A stretch of DNA of 64,000 nt from the NCBI GenBank assembly GCA_037903475.1, contig JBAJFG010000615.1:1636501-1700500 (forward strand). Direction: 5' to 3'. Positions 34,380-46,360 of the stretch are shown in pieces. The stretch comes from Ancylostoma caninum (lineage: Eukaryota; Nematoda; Chromadorea; Rhabditida; Ancylostomatidae). The position numbers and the translations under genes are program-made. Under the pieces are notes generated by a model that was not told the origin of the DNA, searched no databases, and worked only from the letters and a program-made list of their open reading frames with translations. Positions within the stretch are counted from its first letter, which is position 1. Every line of letters starts with the position of its first letter.

Positions 34380-37189
34380 TTGCATTATTTGGAAGCAGTA
34401 AGCATTCCAAGCACAACGTCTCAAATTTCGGCACAAAAATGACAGTAGGAACAAAAGGGCAATTTATACTGGATGCGTGCGACTGACGCGCGTGCGTCTA
34501 TATGATGAAGAATAGGGCACAGTCGCATTGAAGTCGCATCGCAGTCGCAGCTCAGACGCACGCGTTTACGGCCTCGCGACGGCCGCGCGTTCTTTTCATT
34601 GAGGATGTAAATGCCGTGCTGACCGGTCTTCATCGAAAATCCTTTGCAAATGGATGCGTGCGACTGATGCGCGACTGACGCACGCACCTGATATAAATTG
34701 CCCTAAAAACACACAGTAATGTCAGTATTCATCAAATCACAATTATCAAATCACAGAAAATACTGGATTCGATTCACAATTGGATTTGTAAATATTTCTA
34801 GGGAAGGAGAGTTCCAATTTCATTCTCAAAACGGGAGAAAACCCTGGAGAAGCCACTAAACGCGCTTAAAAGCACCGTCACAGCTCAGCATCCTTTCTGA
34901 CATCCGAATCCCCATTCAAAACATGTCCGGGAGCTGCTGATCACAATGGTATATGTAATTCCTGGTTAACTTACCAAAGAAACTAGTTTTTGAGTCTCAG
35001 TTCTCGGGGAGCTCGCGGGCGGGGCCAAGACGGGAGGACGAGATTTCTAAATAATACACTCCCAGGAGCGCAAAATCCGAAAAGTTCGTACTCCTTGTGA
35101 GAGTTCATAATCTCCCCTCACAGGATCAAAATTGTGCTGCATGTATGACTAGCGGGGTGTTCATGACGCCAAAACCGCTTTGTCCAGCCATGGCTCCGCC
35201 CAGAAGCTCCCCAAAGTTATGTCTCGGGATGATTCTTTTCGGCAGTGTTGCACGGAATAATATATGCCGTTGGGATCACCAGCTCCTGGAGATTCCTCTG
35301 TTTGAAATCACAAAAAGGATCCTGAGGTGGAACGGTGCTCTTCAGTTGCCCACAGGTCTATATAATTTGAAAGAAAGAAAAAAATTGTAGATGCTGTGTG
35401 TGAAGTATAACCAGTCAGATAATGCTTTCCATCAGTAGCGAGTATGCGATATGTACTCATTCTATTTCGCAAATTAATTATTGATTCAAAGCTTCTATCA
35501 TTAGTTTACTTTTGGTTCCACATAAATTTCTCATCACTGGTAATGATCTTTAGCTGGTAGTGCAACAGATCGCCCAGTCACTATTGTCCAAATTTTTGTT
35601 ATTGAACACCGCATGGGCATGTGTCTGTGTAGTAGATATCAGTTTCACTACTCTTCCCCATTGTCTGGCTTTGAACAAATGGGACTAAAATGGTGGCGCT
35701 TCCCATCAACTCAAACAAATTCTGGGATTCGGATTTTGACCTCCTAGAGTGAGAAGCCGCGGAGTGGGCACTAGAAGTAAAATCTTCCAAGCGACGTCGA
35801 TTTTGATACATATGTACTACTATAATATTAGAAAGGAAGATCTCCAGGCTAGTGTATTTTGATAAGTGTACGTATCGATTATCCCAAGGGCAGCAAGGTT
35901 CCACCAAATATCAATGGATGTCTGGGTCAATGTCGCTGGCGATGGTGGCTCAGTGTGCCATACTCAATGTGAAGTATAGAAACAGGCTCAGATAAGGTCA
36001 GGCAACAAAATAACACTACGTGTGTACATTATATGATTTTTGCTCTGCTTTATAATAGTTATTTGTTTAGATATATTGAAGGAAGACTCGCAGACGTGAA
36101 AACCTCGTTCACTCTGGCCATTTTCAGTCTACTTGCCTAGTACAGTTATAGTGTTTTAAGATTTACTCCAAAACGATAATTTAAAGCTGGATAACTGTTT
36201 AAAGTAAGCTACTTTAAAAATGGCACGAGCCTTCCAAAGTCCTGTAGTCTCTGTGTCATTTGTTCACTAGGAACCAGGAACACAGGTATCAAAATATTGC
36301 AAGTTGTGAGCAACTAAAACAAGAATTTCGGTAACACTGCTTCGTGACAAGTGTGCAAAAACTCACTAGCTAAGTATCTTTCACGAATGAGTTGAAAAGA
36401 AGCAGAAGATTGTCGGTGCCGGGTTCCACTTCAGTCTCCGTGATATGTAGTACACGTGTGAACGAATGAAAATCGAGTAATTTTGTTACTTCAACTAACA
36501 TTTTAGGAAATAATGCAAACATCAAGATGTGCAAGCAGAGAAAGCCCTAATGCTCTCCTTCTCTTTCCTACGGCGCTGTATTGGTCTCCAATGTTAGAAC
36601 ATTCAAGTTTTCCATTTATTCGAAATGAAGTACTTTTGCTTTTGAATATCGAATATTCCGAAGAAATCGAAAATTCGACTGTTCCAGCATTTAAGACCAA
36701 TGTGGAGCTGTGTGAGAGAGAAGAAGAGCTTCAGAGCTTTCTCATTCTCGAATACCTTGACATTTAAATCGTGTCCTAAGTTGTTAATTGAATTTATGAA
36801 GTTATCGGATCACAAGTATAATATGAAGCACTCCACATTGCGAAGCAACGAAAGAGAAGTAGCTGGAGCTTTCTAGCTCTTTCTCCTCTGCGGCCAAACG
36901 ACCTTAGATTTCCAAAAAAGACAAAAACTAGGGAAATCCAGTGAATAACTGGCCAGGAAAGTCATGAGTTTAACCAGAACTGCGTTATTGAACACAACCG
37001 TAGGTTTGGTAGTGTAAGGGTTACCGACAATACTGTATTTTCAAAGAACATTATGGAGAGCAGACGACCAATAGCAAGTGCAGCTACGCCCATATATTTA
37101 GTACACGAAGCACAATAGAAGGATAACCGCAGTGTAATCCGAGGACAACACCGGTGACAGAATTTCATCTGGAGAACCCGGGTACAAAG
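34380..37189. other. Module-1 spacer between CAP genes 1 and 2
   Basis: Apart from the MITE at 34456-34704 no gene is seen. Much of it is paralogous to 43304-45760 after the pseudogene, for example CTGGTAATGATCTTTAGC, TTGTTATTGAACA, ATGGGCATGTGTCTG and AAGGTCAGGCAACAAAA. This is part of the module duplication. Confidence 0.6.
34456..34704. mobile_element. Harbinger-like MITE, copy 1
   Basis: The terminal inverted repeats begin AGGGCAATTTATAC and end GTATAAATTGCCCT style (here ATATAAATTGCCCT). Sub-terminal GATGCGTGCGACTGACGCGC is repeated inverted. A full second copy is at 63742-63978 with TAA on both sides, and a split third copy is at 55059-56974. The 3-bp target duplication suggests PIF/Harbinger. 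Confidence 0.8.
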
Positions 37190-37283
37190 GAATTGACACA
37201 GCCATTGATTTGTGAGCGGTTCGTTTTGCTAGCTCAGTCAATGTTAGGCACAGCTATACAATGCTATCAGACTTATATAAAAG
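37190..37283 (+). promoter_or_regulatory. Promoter of CAP gene 2
   Basis: AATTGACACAGCC (about 37191) and GCTAGCTCAGTCAA (about 37228) precede a TATATAAAAG (37274-37283), 46 bp before the ATG. They are homologous to the promoters of CAP genes 1 and 3. Confidence 0.7.
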
Positions 37284-37328
37284 AAGAAAGCCGACACTGA
37301 CCATAGCAGCTCGGGTTCGGCAGTTAGA

Positions 37329-40104
37329 ATGGCAAGTGTCCCGGTTTCCACATTGGCAGTGAGTTCAGTGTTCCATAATGGTGCGAAAATGCTCCTTTTT
37401 TTTTACTTCTTTAGGCACTACTCTTATTCATCTACAGTGCTGCCGCAGCTCCGAAGCGTAGGTTTTGCTAGGATTTCCCTTTTTTCCTAAAGGAAACGCT
37501 CATTTGCAGCTTTCGGCTGTGACGGCAAAATATCCAACGAAATGCGGAGGAAGATCCTTGACTTTCACAATAACGCCAGAGTTAAGCTTGCAAACGGCAA
37601 GGAACAGAACAAGACTGGTCGATTGCCTCCTGCTAAGAATATGTATAAGCTGGTTAGTGGAGCTAGGACAAATTCATTGGAAAAAATTATTCATACTTGT
37701 ATAAGTTCAGTTATGGGACTGCGAACTCGAGAAGAAAGCCCAGGTAGCCATTGCGAACTGCCCCGAGAATTTGTCCGATTTACAAGGCTACGGAACGAAT
37801 TTCGGAAAGATGTAATGGATATGGACATAGAGACACTAGAGAAGAACTGAGGTAAAGAAGAGTTCTATTTAGGTACCACTGTCCAAAATACCCGAAACCG
37901 TCAGAGGAGCTTGTGATGAACGAACTGAACAAGTGGTGGGGTGAAGCTCGAAAGTATGGCATGACGGACGCGCAGAATCGCTACATCAAAGAAGACATGC
38001 AGGGCAGCATGGAGAAATGGGCGAACGTAAGTTTGACGGGCCGTTATATTTATTATTATATTACAGGTGTTGAAATGCACGGCTAATACATATTATATTA
38101 TCATACATTGAAATGAACCTAAATATGAAAGAAAGAACATGCCTACAAGTTCAGCAAAAACAGAAACACTGATAGAATGCAGTAGTGGTTAAAGGCACGG
38201 GTCCACCTCGCTATGCATGTTGGAGATATCAGCAGATTCTTGATGTCCTTGGCACGCTGATTCCAGTAATGTGCATGAAAGGTCACGGTAGTGCAAAAAA
38301 CCCCTTTTTTAATGGAGTCAAAGTACCCGCTCTTGGAGCAGAAGCGGGGTTCGCTCCAAGACGTGCTGGCTGTCCGCCACAGCAGCAACGTCGGGTGAAC
38401 ACGTTTTGGCATATCCGATCGATAAGATCAACGGTAATACACGTCTTCACCCGACGATTTGCTCCAGCAAACTGTTACAAGCCCCATGCCGAAAAACGGG
38501 TTCATAGGTCACTTTAGAACATTTCATGTACATAGCCGGGATCAGCGCATCGAGCAGGTTCGTTATAGTCCATTTCACCAAATTTTTTTGGTAAATAGAG
38601 GTAGAGAACTTAAATTCCAAAAATATTTTACCCTCCTTAAGATGGCAAATGGAAAAAACACGAAGATTGGATGCTCTTACAACAAAATCAAGGGCTCGAC
38701 CCTATTTCTATGCGCTTACGATGACAAGTGAGTCGCTGCAGAAACATTTATAATACTTCTAGACCTTGTGAGCTTTTCAACCTGGCAGTGGTGCATTTCA
38801 GCGCAGTGAAGGACGAAAAGGTCATCTATGAGCCTGGAAAACCTTGTAAAAAGGACCAGGACTGCACAACATACCAAAGATCCAAATGCGGTGGTTCTGG
38901 TCTTTGCAAAGGAACTCCAGAGCCAGGCTATAAAAAGAAAGGTAATGGAATTCTTCTTGATCCAGCTACTAATATTTCCTAAAACAAGCTAGAATAAGGA
39001 TGTGCATTACCTTGAAGGGAATAGGGTGATCAGGCCACCGTGATTGGCTTGTTGATTGAACGCGCCAATCACAATAGCCCCATTTCCCGTCGCGATGATG
39101 CAGCCCATTCCATTAACATCATACTTTTAAGAAGAAGCGCTTGAAAGAGCATGCAACAACGAAACGGGCATGAACGCAGAAATCAGGAAGCACCTATTAG
39201 ACAGCTACAACAAATATAGGCAAGCGTCATTGCCATGAAAGAAGGCTAAGGTTGGACGTAAGTCCAAAATTGCAGGTCAAGCGTGGCCAGAGGGCTGGAA
39301 CCGGATGCTGCAGGGGCTAATGCACCCAAAGCCGAGCAGATGCTGAAGATGGTTCGTTTCAGCAATGATTTTCTCATAAATCTGCTAATATTACAAAAAA
39401 AAACCTATTTTTATTCAGATATACGACTGTCCGACTGAGAAAGTGGCCTTCAAGTTAGCGAAAAAGTGCCCATCAGCAACACGTAAAATTTTTTCTCACA
39501 ACTGGAACATGCATAAGGCTTCCAACCCTTCAATGTCCGACAAAAAAGCAGCCGATGAAGTGCGTCACTGATCCTTACCTAAAAAAGCGCTATGTCAAGA
39601 ATAGCCAGTTTTGAATCGAGCCGACATTTGCAGGCGACGGCCACATGGTGGAGTGAACTGAGGAACAATGGAGTGGGAGAATCCAACATACTCACCGCTG
39701 ATCTGCTTTACAGGGAACACAACGCCGTGGATGGCGGCGTCTTGAAACCAATTTCACATTACCTCGCAGTAAGTTCAATTGTTTCACTCCTTTGCTGGCC
39801 AAATTCACTAGAACCAATGAAGCATGTGCCCTCAATGACTTTCAGATGGCGAAAGACATTAGCTACAAGCTGGGATGCGTTATTCACACATGCAACGATG
39901 GAAAATATGTGCACTGCCTCAGCAGCCCCACGTATGAGCACTATTTTCACTCCAAAATATACCAGAAACTATTTCGATTCCTTCAGAGGACCGCAGCCTG
40001 TGAATAAGCCGATCTATCAAGTTGGTGAGCCGTGCAAGAAGAATTCCGACTGCAAAGGAAAGTTTGCCTGCAGCGTGGAAGAAGGACTGTGCAGTCTGTT
40101 CTAG
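37329..40104 (+). CDS. CAP gene 2: secreted two-domain CAP (ASP-like) protein
   Basis: Thirteen exons join in phase to 446 aa: 37329-37358, 37415-37457, 37510-37652, 37711-37811, 37873-38026, 38642-38727, 38802-38941, 39132-39219, 39276-39351, 39419-39559, 39634-39768, 39846-39931 and 39987-40104 (TAG). The architecture equals that of gene 1: signal peptide (TLAALLLFIYSAAAA), CAP domain 1 (FGCDGKIS, FHNNAR, CPENLSDL, TKIGC), PCKKDQDC hinge, CAP domain 2 (RSSVARG, YDCPTEK, HYLAM, YKLGC) and tail PCKKNSDC...GLCSLF. It is more similar to gene 3 than to gene 1. Intron 8 begins with GC instead of GT (TATAG|GCAAGC), as in gene 3. Cavity motifs are eroded as in gene 1. Intron 5 (38027-38641) is enlarged by repeat sequence. 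Confidence 0.93.
38193..38600. repeat. Decayed TTAA-type MITE sequence in CAP gene 2 intron 5
   Basis: Starts TTAA then AGGCACGGGTCCACCTCGC, a diverged form of the AGGCAGTGTCTCACCTCA end at 60150. It shares the internal ACGCTGATTCCA.TAATGTGC and GGGATCAGCGCATCGAGCAGG segments with the copies at 60150 and 30277. No right end is recognisable. Confidence 0.45.
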
Positions 40105-41815
40105 ATGTTCGCCATCTGTCGTAGTCCGGCATCAATTTCAGTGATAAATAATAACATTCAACTCATGGATAAATAGCGTCAGGGCACAGTACTAGGTGGT
40201 CAGTGTCGGTTGGGGAGTACTAAGTCCAGTCGGATTCCGAAATGGGCTACTAAGTACCTACACACTAGGGTTCTTTCAGGAAAAGCAGGTAGCACTTAAA
40301 AAGTGACTTAATAAACCATTAGTGAGACGACGAATGATGTTTCAGCAAGAAAGCGTGCCATTTAGCGGAGACAGCCTTAATCATCTCAAATTCAAGCTAA
40401 AATCCTCGAAAAACCGATTTCAGTACGGGACTGTTTGATCCCGCTAGAACTCGTTGAAACTTTTTATAGGACCTGTCAGATGCAAGAAATTGTCATTGGA
40501 GCGTGATTGTCATTAGAGCGTGTTTTTTGTCAAACCCGAAACTTTCCAAAGAAATTTCTCTCGTTTGAAGAAGTGTTCCGATACTCTGTCAACTCCATGA
40601 AATGCGCGTAGGTGGTATCAACTCTCCCCTAAAGTGGCATCTTTCGTTTTTGAGAAACCGTCTTCGTTTTTGAAAAAGACCGTCATTAGTGGTCAAAAAA
40701 TGGTCAAAAACCACAATTCGACCATTTTTGACGGTTTTTTTCCCAAAAACGAGGACGGTTTCTCAAAAACGAAGTGTGCCACTTCGGGGGATACTTGTTG
40801 GTATATTACGCATCTGCAATCAAAATTCCAACACGAAACGTCCCCTACAGGTTGAGCAACATCTGATTATTACTGGAGCGAACCAGAGTGCAGTGGCCAC
40901 GATTTTGATGATCCTTCGGACGTGCCTCTCTGAAATCTGCTTGTGTCTAACGTCAGTAGACGGTTAGCGGTTGGCTACGCCCCGGACATTGGTGCTAAGC
41001 CCCCTGAATCTGGAGGACGATACAAAGTCCTGGTGGTCAATGACCACCTGGTGCTGCGCCCTGAATAGCGTTAACAAGAAGTGCTGAGTAGATCAACCAA
41101 AGCAAGTCTTCATCATGATGCAGTACAATCAGCAACATTAGCACAGTGCTTAGCTTTCAACTATTTGGGAGAACATGAGAGGTACACCTCAGCAAATCGA
41201 GGACTTATGTATTTCTGTGGCGGAGTTTCTAAACCAGTAAGGTTTTCAGCCACCTGCTGTTCCAGATTGGACGAGTTTTCGAGCAAGACGTAATAGAACT
41301 CATTGTATTTACCATGATTCATCACGGATGAGTGAAATTGATTGCTGTAACTCGTCCAGTTCAAAAGAGCGGGCGGGTAGCAACCTTCCAAAGTATGTGA
41401 TGAATCTCATTGAATTGAAACTGAGTTTTTTTTTCTAATGCAAATCACAGCAACAGTCCAAGGAACGCTATACTAAGTTCTGTTGGCGTTCATACTCAAA
41501 GTAGTTGAAGAAAAAATGAGGCCAAAAACACCGCTACAGAAGAAGAATTCGCCTGAAGAAAAAGAGAAGAAAAAAACTAGGAAAAAAACTAAAACTAACA
41601 AAAAATCGGTCAAGAATGTGACGCGGATGAAAACAGAGATGCTACATAGCGACAAGAATTCTCAGGAATGATTGTTTGTCGAGAAAAAAAAAATAGAATG
41701 TAAAGTGGAAACCCATCTGGTCGATTGTCAAAGGGATCAATAAGACACTCAGGTCAGACAAGCTCCAACCTGACCCCCACTTATTTTGATCTCAATTTGA
41801 CCAACCGCAATAAAG
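40105..41815. other. Tail of module 1
   Basis: No gene. It contains the hairpin element at 40620-40795 and, from about 41065, sequence paralogous to 52740-54165 after CAP gene 3 (AACAAGAAGTGCTGA, CAGTTCAAAAGAGCGGGCGGGT, GAGGCCAAAAACACCG). A lysine-rich frame at 41483-41671 recurs near 53850 but is broken there and is probably not a gene. Confidence 0.5.
40620..40795. mobile_element. Long foldback element
   Basis: The left arm (AAAGTGGCA, TTTCGTTTTTGAGAAACCGTC, then TCGTTTTTGA) is repeated inverted on the right (GACGGTTTCTCAAAAACGAAG, TGCCACTT). The stem is about 60-80 bp with small mismatches. It lies in the spacer after CAP gene 2 and I do not see it after gene 3. Confidence 0.7.
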
Positions 41816-41917
41816 AGCTAACGCTCCTGTGGCCGAACAAATACTCAAATACTGGTTTGTACAAATACTGGTTCGTACACTGACGACTACCACATAAATT
41901 TGCAAATACAATACTCA

Positions 41918-42430
41918 CAAGGGAAGTGCACGGAATTAAGCTACTAAATCAAGATGATACTTATATGGTTCGAAAGCCTGTTCAAAATGATGTTTAAATA
42001 TATAATTCAAATTTGCTAAATGGTCAACAGAAGCTCAGGAAAAGGATGCAAAACCTGAACACACTTGAGAATTTGAACCTGCGAGCACGTTCACGACGAA
42101 CGAGAGACTTACCTTTGCGCCACAACCACCTGCAAGTGCTGACTAGTACTCCTGCACTCGTACAGTCCTATCATATGCGCCTGCTAAAAACGGACGTAAC
42201 TTCTCAAGACTCAGGAAGGATGGAAAAAGATTTGAAACCAGCGTCCCGAGCTGCATAAGGTGGTGTACACCAAGCCACAATTCCATGGTATCAATCCCCT
42301 CGTGTTATTCTGAGCTTCAGTAGACTATTTGGCAGATTTCAAGTATGGGTCGTAACATCATGTTGAACAGACTCACTATCCATATAGGTCTCGACATGGA
42401 TTAGCAGCTTTTCTTCGTGCACTTCCCTTG
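41918..42430. mobile_element. 513-bp inverted-repeat insertion in the pseudogene
   Basis: The ends are CAAGGGAAGTGCACG and CGTGCACTTCCCTTG (exact, 15 bp), flanked by TCA on both sides. Gene 1 lacks it at the corresponding intron position, so the insertion is younger than the duplication. An 81-codon frame inside looks non-coding. Confidence 0.7.
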
Positions 42431-42604
42431 TCAGAGGTGCTAGTTATAGATATATGACTGTCCGTCCTAGAAAATAGCGTTCAACTTAGTGAAAAAATGC
42501 CCATTCGCGACCCGTCCGATCTACTCTCACAACCGGAAGATGCATAAGATCTCCAGCTCGTCAATGCCTGATGAAGCAGCAGCTGATAAAGTAAGAAGCT
42601 ACTT

Positions 42605-42783
42605 ACAGAAAAGTCCAAACGGCCGTGTGCAAAGGGCGGGACCGCGGCGTGGCGTGGCACCCGAGTTGGACGGTGCTGGCAGAATAAGAGAAACCAGAGT
42701 CACATGCAGAACTTCTGTGTCTTTGTCCAGGAGACCCGCGCCGCGGCCCCACCCCTTGCACACGGCCGTTTGGAGTTCTCTGT
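42605..42783. mobile_element. GC-rich foldback in pseudogene intron 10
   Basis: Near-identical to 33632-33811, with the same arms and the same position relative to exons 10 and 11. Confidence 0.75.
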
Positions 42784-43303
42784 AGAACATTTCACATAGC
42801 ACTCTGCCTTGAATAATACTTGCATCCTGCGATGTTTCCATATTTGGAGGCAACCACAGCATGGTGGAGTGAACTAAAGAATAACGGAGTGGGAGAATCG
42901 AACATATTTACTCCTGACCTCTTCCATAGGGGATATTACAACAAGGATGGCGGCGCGTTGAAACCAGTAATACACTACGTTGCAGTAAGTTAAAATGTTT
43001 TACTTGAGACTCGTCCATCCTTAACTACTTTCAATAATTTCCAGATGGCCAAAGACGTCACCTACAAACTTGGCTGCGTTTTCACAAATGTGACGATGGA
43101 AAATATGCACTGCCTCAGCACCCCAACGTATGAGCAATATTTTCTTCGTGGAAAATGGTAATCAGCAAATTAATCTGTAAAGTGGACCAGGACACCCTGT
43201 GAATAAGCCAGTCTATCAAGTTGGTGAGCCATGCAAGAAGGACTCGGACTGCCGTGGAAAGTTTGTCTGCAGCGTAGATGAAGGACTATGCAGCCTCTCC
43301 TAA

Positions 43304-45762
43304 ATGTCCATCATCTGTTGTCAACAAATATCAACTTCAATAAATTGCATTGTTTGGAAGCAGTAAGTGGACCATTCTAAGCATGATCACAAATTCCTGC
43401 ACGAAAGTACGTACGTAATAGCAAAAGTATGTAAACACACTAACGTATAACCTTCAAACGAGTTCTCAGCTGGAGCATGAAACATCCGACTTAATTCATA
43501 TATGGATTTGTATTTTTTGGAAGGAAAATGAGAGTTCTAGTTTCATTTTAAAACCAGGGAAAACCTGAATAAACTACGAAAAGCCAATAAAAGTGTTGTT
43601 TCACCTCACGATGATGACTGAAATTTGCACATGAAAATAATCTCAACGTGCTGCTGATTACTATGGTGCATTTAAAGTATTTCATTCCGTGCTAAACTAC
43701 CCAATAAATGTTTTCGAGCTCAATTCTTGGGGAGCTTTTGAGGGCGGGGCTATGGCGCGGCCAAAGAAAAAGGACGAGATCTCTGATTAATGCACCTTCT
43801 GAGGAAATTCGTACTCGTCGTGGGAGTTCCTTATCATTTACTCCCTAATGGGGTAGAAAGGACGCTCCATGTATGCCCAGCCAATTCTTGATACTGAAAC
43901 CTCTTTGCCCAGCCATAGCTCCGTCCACAAAATCACCAAAGGTTTGGGCTCAAAGCCAGTTTTGTTCCAGCAGTTTCGCAGAGGAATGAAGAGTGTCATT
44001 GTGACCATCAAATTCCAGATATTCTTCCATGCGAAAATCTCAAAAACTTTTCTGAGGTGTGGCGGTGCCTTTAAGCTGTTCGCAAACCAATGTACATAAT
44101 TCGATTTAAAGTAGGTGCTACGTTCGGCCAGTACGACTTCTCATATCATGTTTTCCATCAGTAATGAGCATGCTATACGGACTTCTCCCACTCTGCATAT
44201 TTATTACCAATTCAAGGCTGTTATTGATAGCTTACCTTCCTTTACAAGTGAATTCGACCTGGCTGGTAATGATCTTTAGCCTCATTGTGTAACAGATCGG
44301 CCAGTTATTGTTGTCCAAATTTTTGTTATTGAACATAACATGGGCATGTGTCTGCGTAGTAAATACGAAATCCAATATTGATCCACCATTGTCCGACATT
44401 GAACAAAAGGGATTAAACTGGGGGCGCTTCCTATCGACTCAAAAGCCGCAGCACTCTTATGTTGATCTGCTACATTTAGCGTCTTAAACGGCAAAATGGG
44501 TCATGGGAAGTCCTCCAAATGCAGGGTAGTCCTGCAGGGGGGGGGGGGCACTGCACCTGAAAAAAGTATCGTGGTCGTCTTACAACTGCTTGACATTTTC
44601 TTTCCCACTTAGCGAAAATAAATGCTTATGCGTACATTCAGGGGTTCTGTGATTCCTTCCAAAATAAATACAACTTTTTATGGATTGGACGCAGGTATTC
44701 TTGCAGATAGAGCGATGACTAGCGCTTATTTACTCTGAGACTAGTCTAGACCTAAGCCTGCGAATACACTAGACGTAATAGGGAAGAAAACCGGGGCTTT
44801 ACTGGAAGGTTCAAAATCCTGTACGCTGCAGTCACACTCCATGTCGAGTAGGAACCCTATGTCGCCCTCGCCCAGGCGACATCGTTTTTGATACATATCG
44901 ATCATCAGGGACTCAATATCAGCGAAGTCCCGCCAAATATCAATAGATACAGGGGTCGGTCGATGTCGCTGGCGGCTTAGAGTGCCATACTCCACGAGGA
45001 GTATAGAGACAGGCTGGGAGAAGGCCAGGCAACAAAACAACTCTACATCATGTCATCTCAGAAATATTTATTTGTCTATTGTGAGATATATTGAAGGAAT
45101 ACCCATAGATGTGAAAATCTCATTTGCTCATACTCACTCACTTACTTTTACTAGGCATAACTAGTTATGATGCTTTATATGTATTTACTCCAATACGGCA
45201 ATTCAAAGTTGAAAAGTACTGTTGGAAATATCAGCCCTTCCAAATGGGACTAACCTTCCAAAGTCATGTAGTCTGTGTATATCCTTTGTTCATTGGGAAC
45301 CAGGGTATGAGCTCCAAAATGCAACAATTTTTGGGTGACTAAAATAAAAATTTGAGTAACTTTACTCTGCGACAACGTTTGCCTAACTTGGTGCTTGAGT
45401 AGCTGCTTTCGAATCGGTTCAAAGGAGCAGTTGGTACACAAATAGCCATACGATTCCAAAACATTGTCCTCTTCGCTATCTTGTTCAGGTGTAACCAAGT
45501 GAAAGCCACTGAATTTACTATGTACCTAAACATGTTTTTTGCAGCATTTTATCAGGTACAATTTTAAAAAAACTCATAGGGTCTCAATAGTTATAAATAC
45601 TCCCTGAAAAAAGTAGTTGCAGAACAAAGTCGAGAATCAGTAAGTGTGTTTCTCTACTCTTTAAAACTCCTGTTTCTAATGCTCCAGGAAATAGGGCATG
45701 CATTCTTGTAGAGCAAGAAGATCGCTTCCCAATATTTTTTACGCTCGGTTAGGCCAATGTTA
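43304..45762. other. Module-2 spacer
   Basis: No gene. Paralogous to the spacer after CAP gene 1 (34340-36600), but lacking the Harbinger-like MITE found there. The LINE insertion begins at its right end. Confidence 0.55.
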
Positions 45763-45770
45763 ATATATAG

Positions 45771-46325
45771 AAAAAGATAATAAGCAATTGTCTTGATGAC
45801 ACAAAACTTGATGTCAAGAATACTTTCGCGAATACTAGTTTTGCCCCCGGAAATGAAGAGCAGGAAATTTCAAGATCCATTGTTCTTTCACATGTACCTG
45901 AACCATCTGAACCCACGGCCGCTGAACGCTTAACTCATGACTTCACATGTGTCACTCAACTTCTTGACTTTCTTGATGGGGAATGTAGACCTACAGCTGT
46001 TTATCGTATGGGTAAAATGACTCCGAACTATCCTAGGCTTATCAAGGTTGTACTCCCGGCTAGCAAGTTCCAAAAACAAGCGATAAAGCGAGCCCCACGT
46101 CTACGTTTCTTCTCCCCACAGAGAGGCATCTACTTACGTGCTTCATTAACGTGGGAAGAAAGACAACGTCGTCGTGAGGAACGCCTAAGAAGAAGGGTAC
46201 CTGCGGTCAGTGAGAGTATTCAAGTAACTCAAACTCGGGGACCCTCAAAATCGCCGGCACCCTCACCTAGCCTCGATAACAGCATTGCTTTCACACAGGT
46301 TAGCAGTTTGTCGGGAAACTTCTGA
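45771..46325 (+). CDS. LINE ORF1 protein, C-terminal part
   Basis: An open frame runs from a stop at 45768 to TGA at 46323-46325, with no plausible start before 46008. It encodes an acidic segment, then YRMGKMTPNYPRLIKVVLP, then a basic ERQRRREERLRRR stretch and a serine/proline-rich end. Position directly before ORF2 and basic composition fit the nucleic-acid-binding ORF1 product of CR1-type LINEs. The N-terminus is missing through truncation. Confidence 0.65.
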   Translation, partial: KKIISNCLDDTKLDVKNTFANTSFAPGNEEQEISRSIVLSHVPEPSEPTAAERLTHDFTCVTQLLDFLDGECRPTAVYRMGKMTPNYPRLIKVVLPASKFQKQAIKRAPRLRFFSPQRGIYLRASLTWEERQRRREERLRRRVPAVSESIQVTQTRGPSKSPAPSPSLDNSIAFTQVSSLSGNF

Positions 46326-46360
46326 ATTGTCATGGGCAAAAGTGTAAAAATATTAAATGT

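Larger units (their letters stand above)
41816..43303 (+). pseudogene. CAP pseudogene: 3' half of a gene-1-type gene
   Basis: Starts abruptly inside the counterpart of exon 9 (GCTAACGCTCCT, about 41817-41855), followed by intron 9 sequence. Exon counterparts are 42450-42590 (10), 42850-42984 (11), 43045-43127 (12) and 43183-43303 (13). Exon 10 has a TAG where gene 1 has GAG, after YDCPS. Exon 12 has lost 1 and 2 bases at two places, so a short stretch is out of frame. Signal peptide, domain 1 and hinge are absent. Intron 9 carries a 513-bp insertion. Closest relative in the window is CAP gene 1, including the foldback in intron 10 and the poly(A) signal. It cannot encode a normal CAP protein. 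Confidence 0.88.

Noticed and set aside
41483..41671. Lysine-rich small gene in the module tail
   Set aside because: Low-complexity frame; the paralogous copy near 53850 is broken, so there is no sign of selection.
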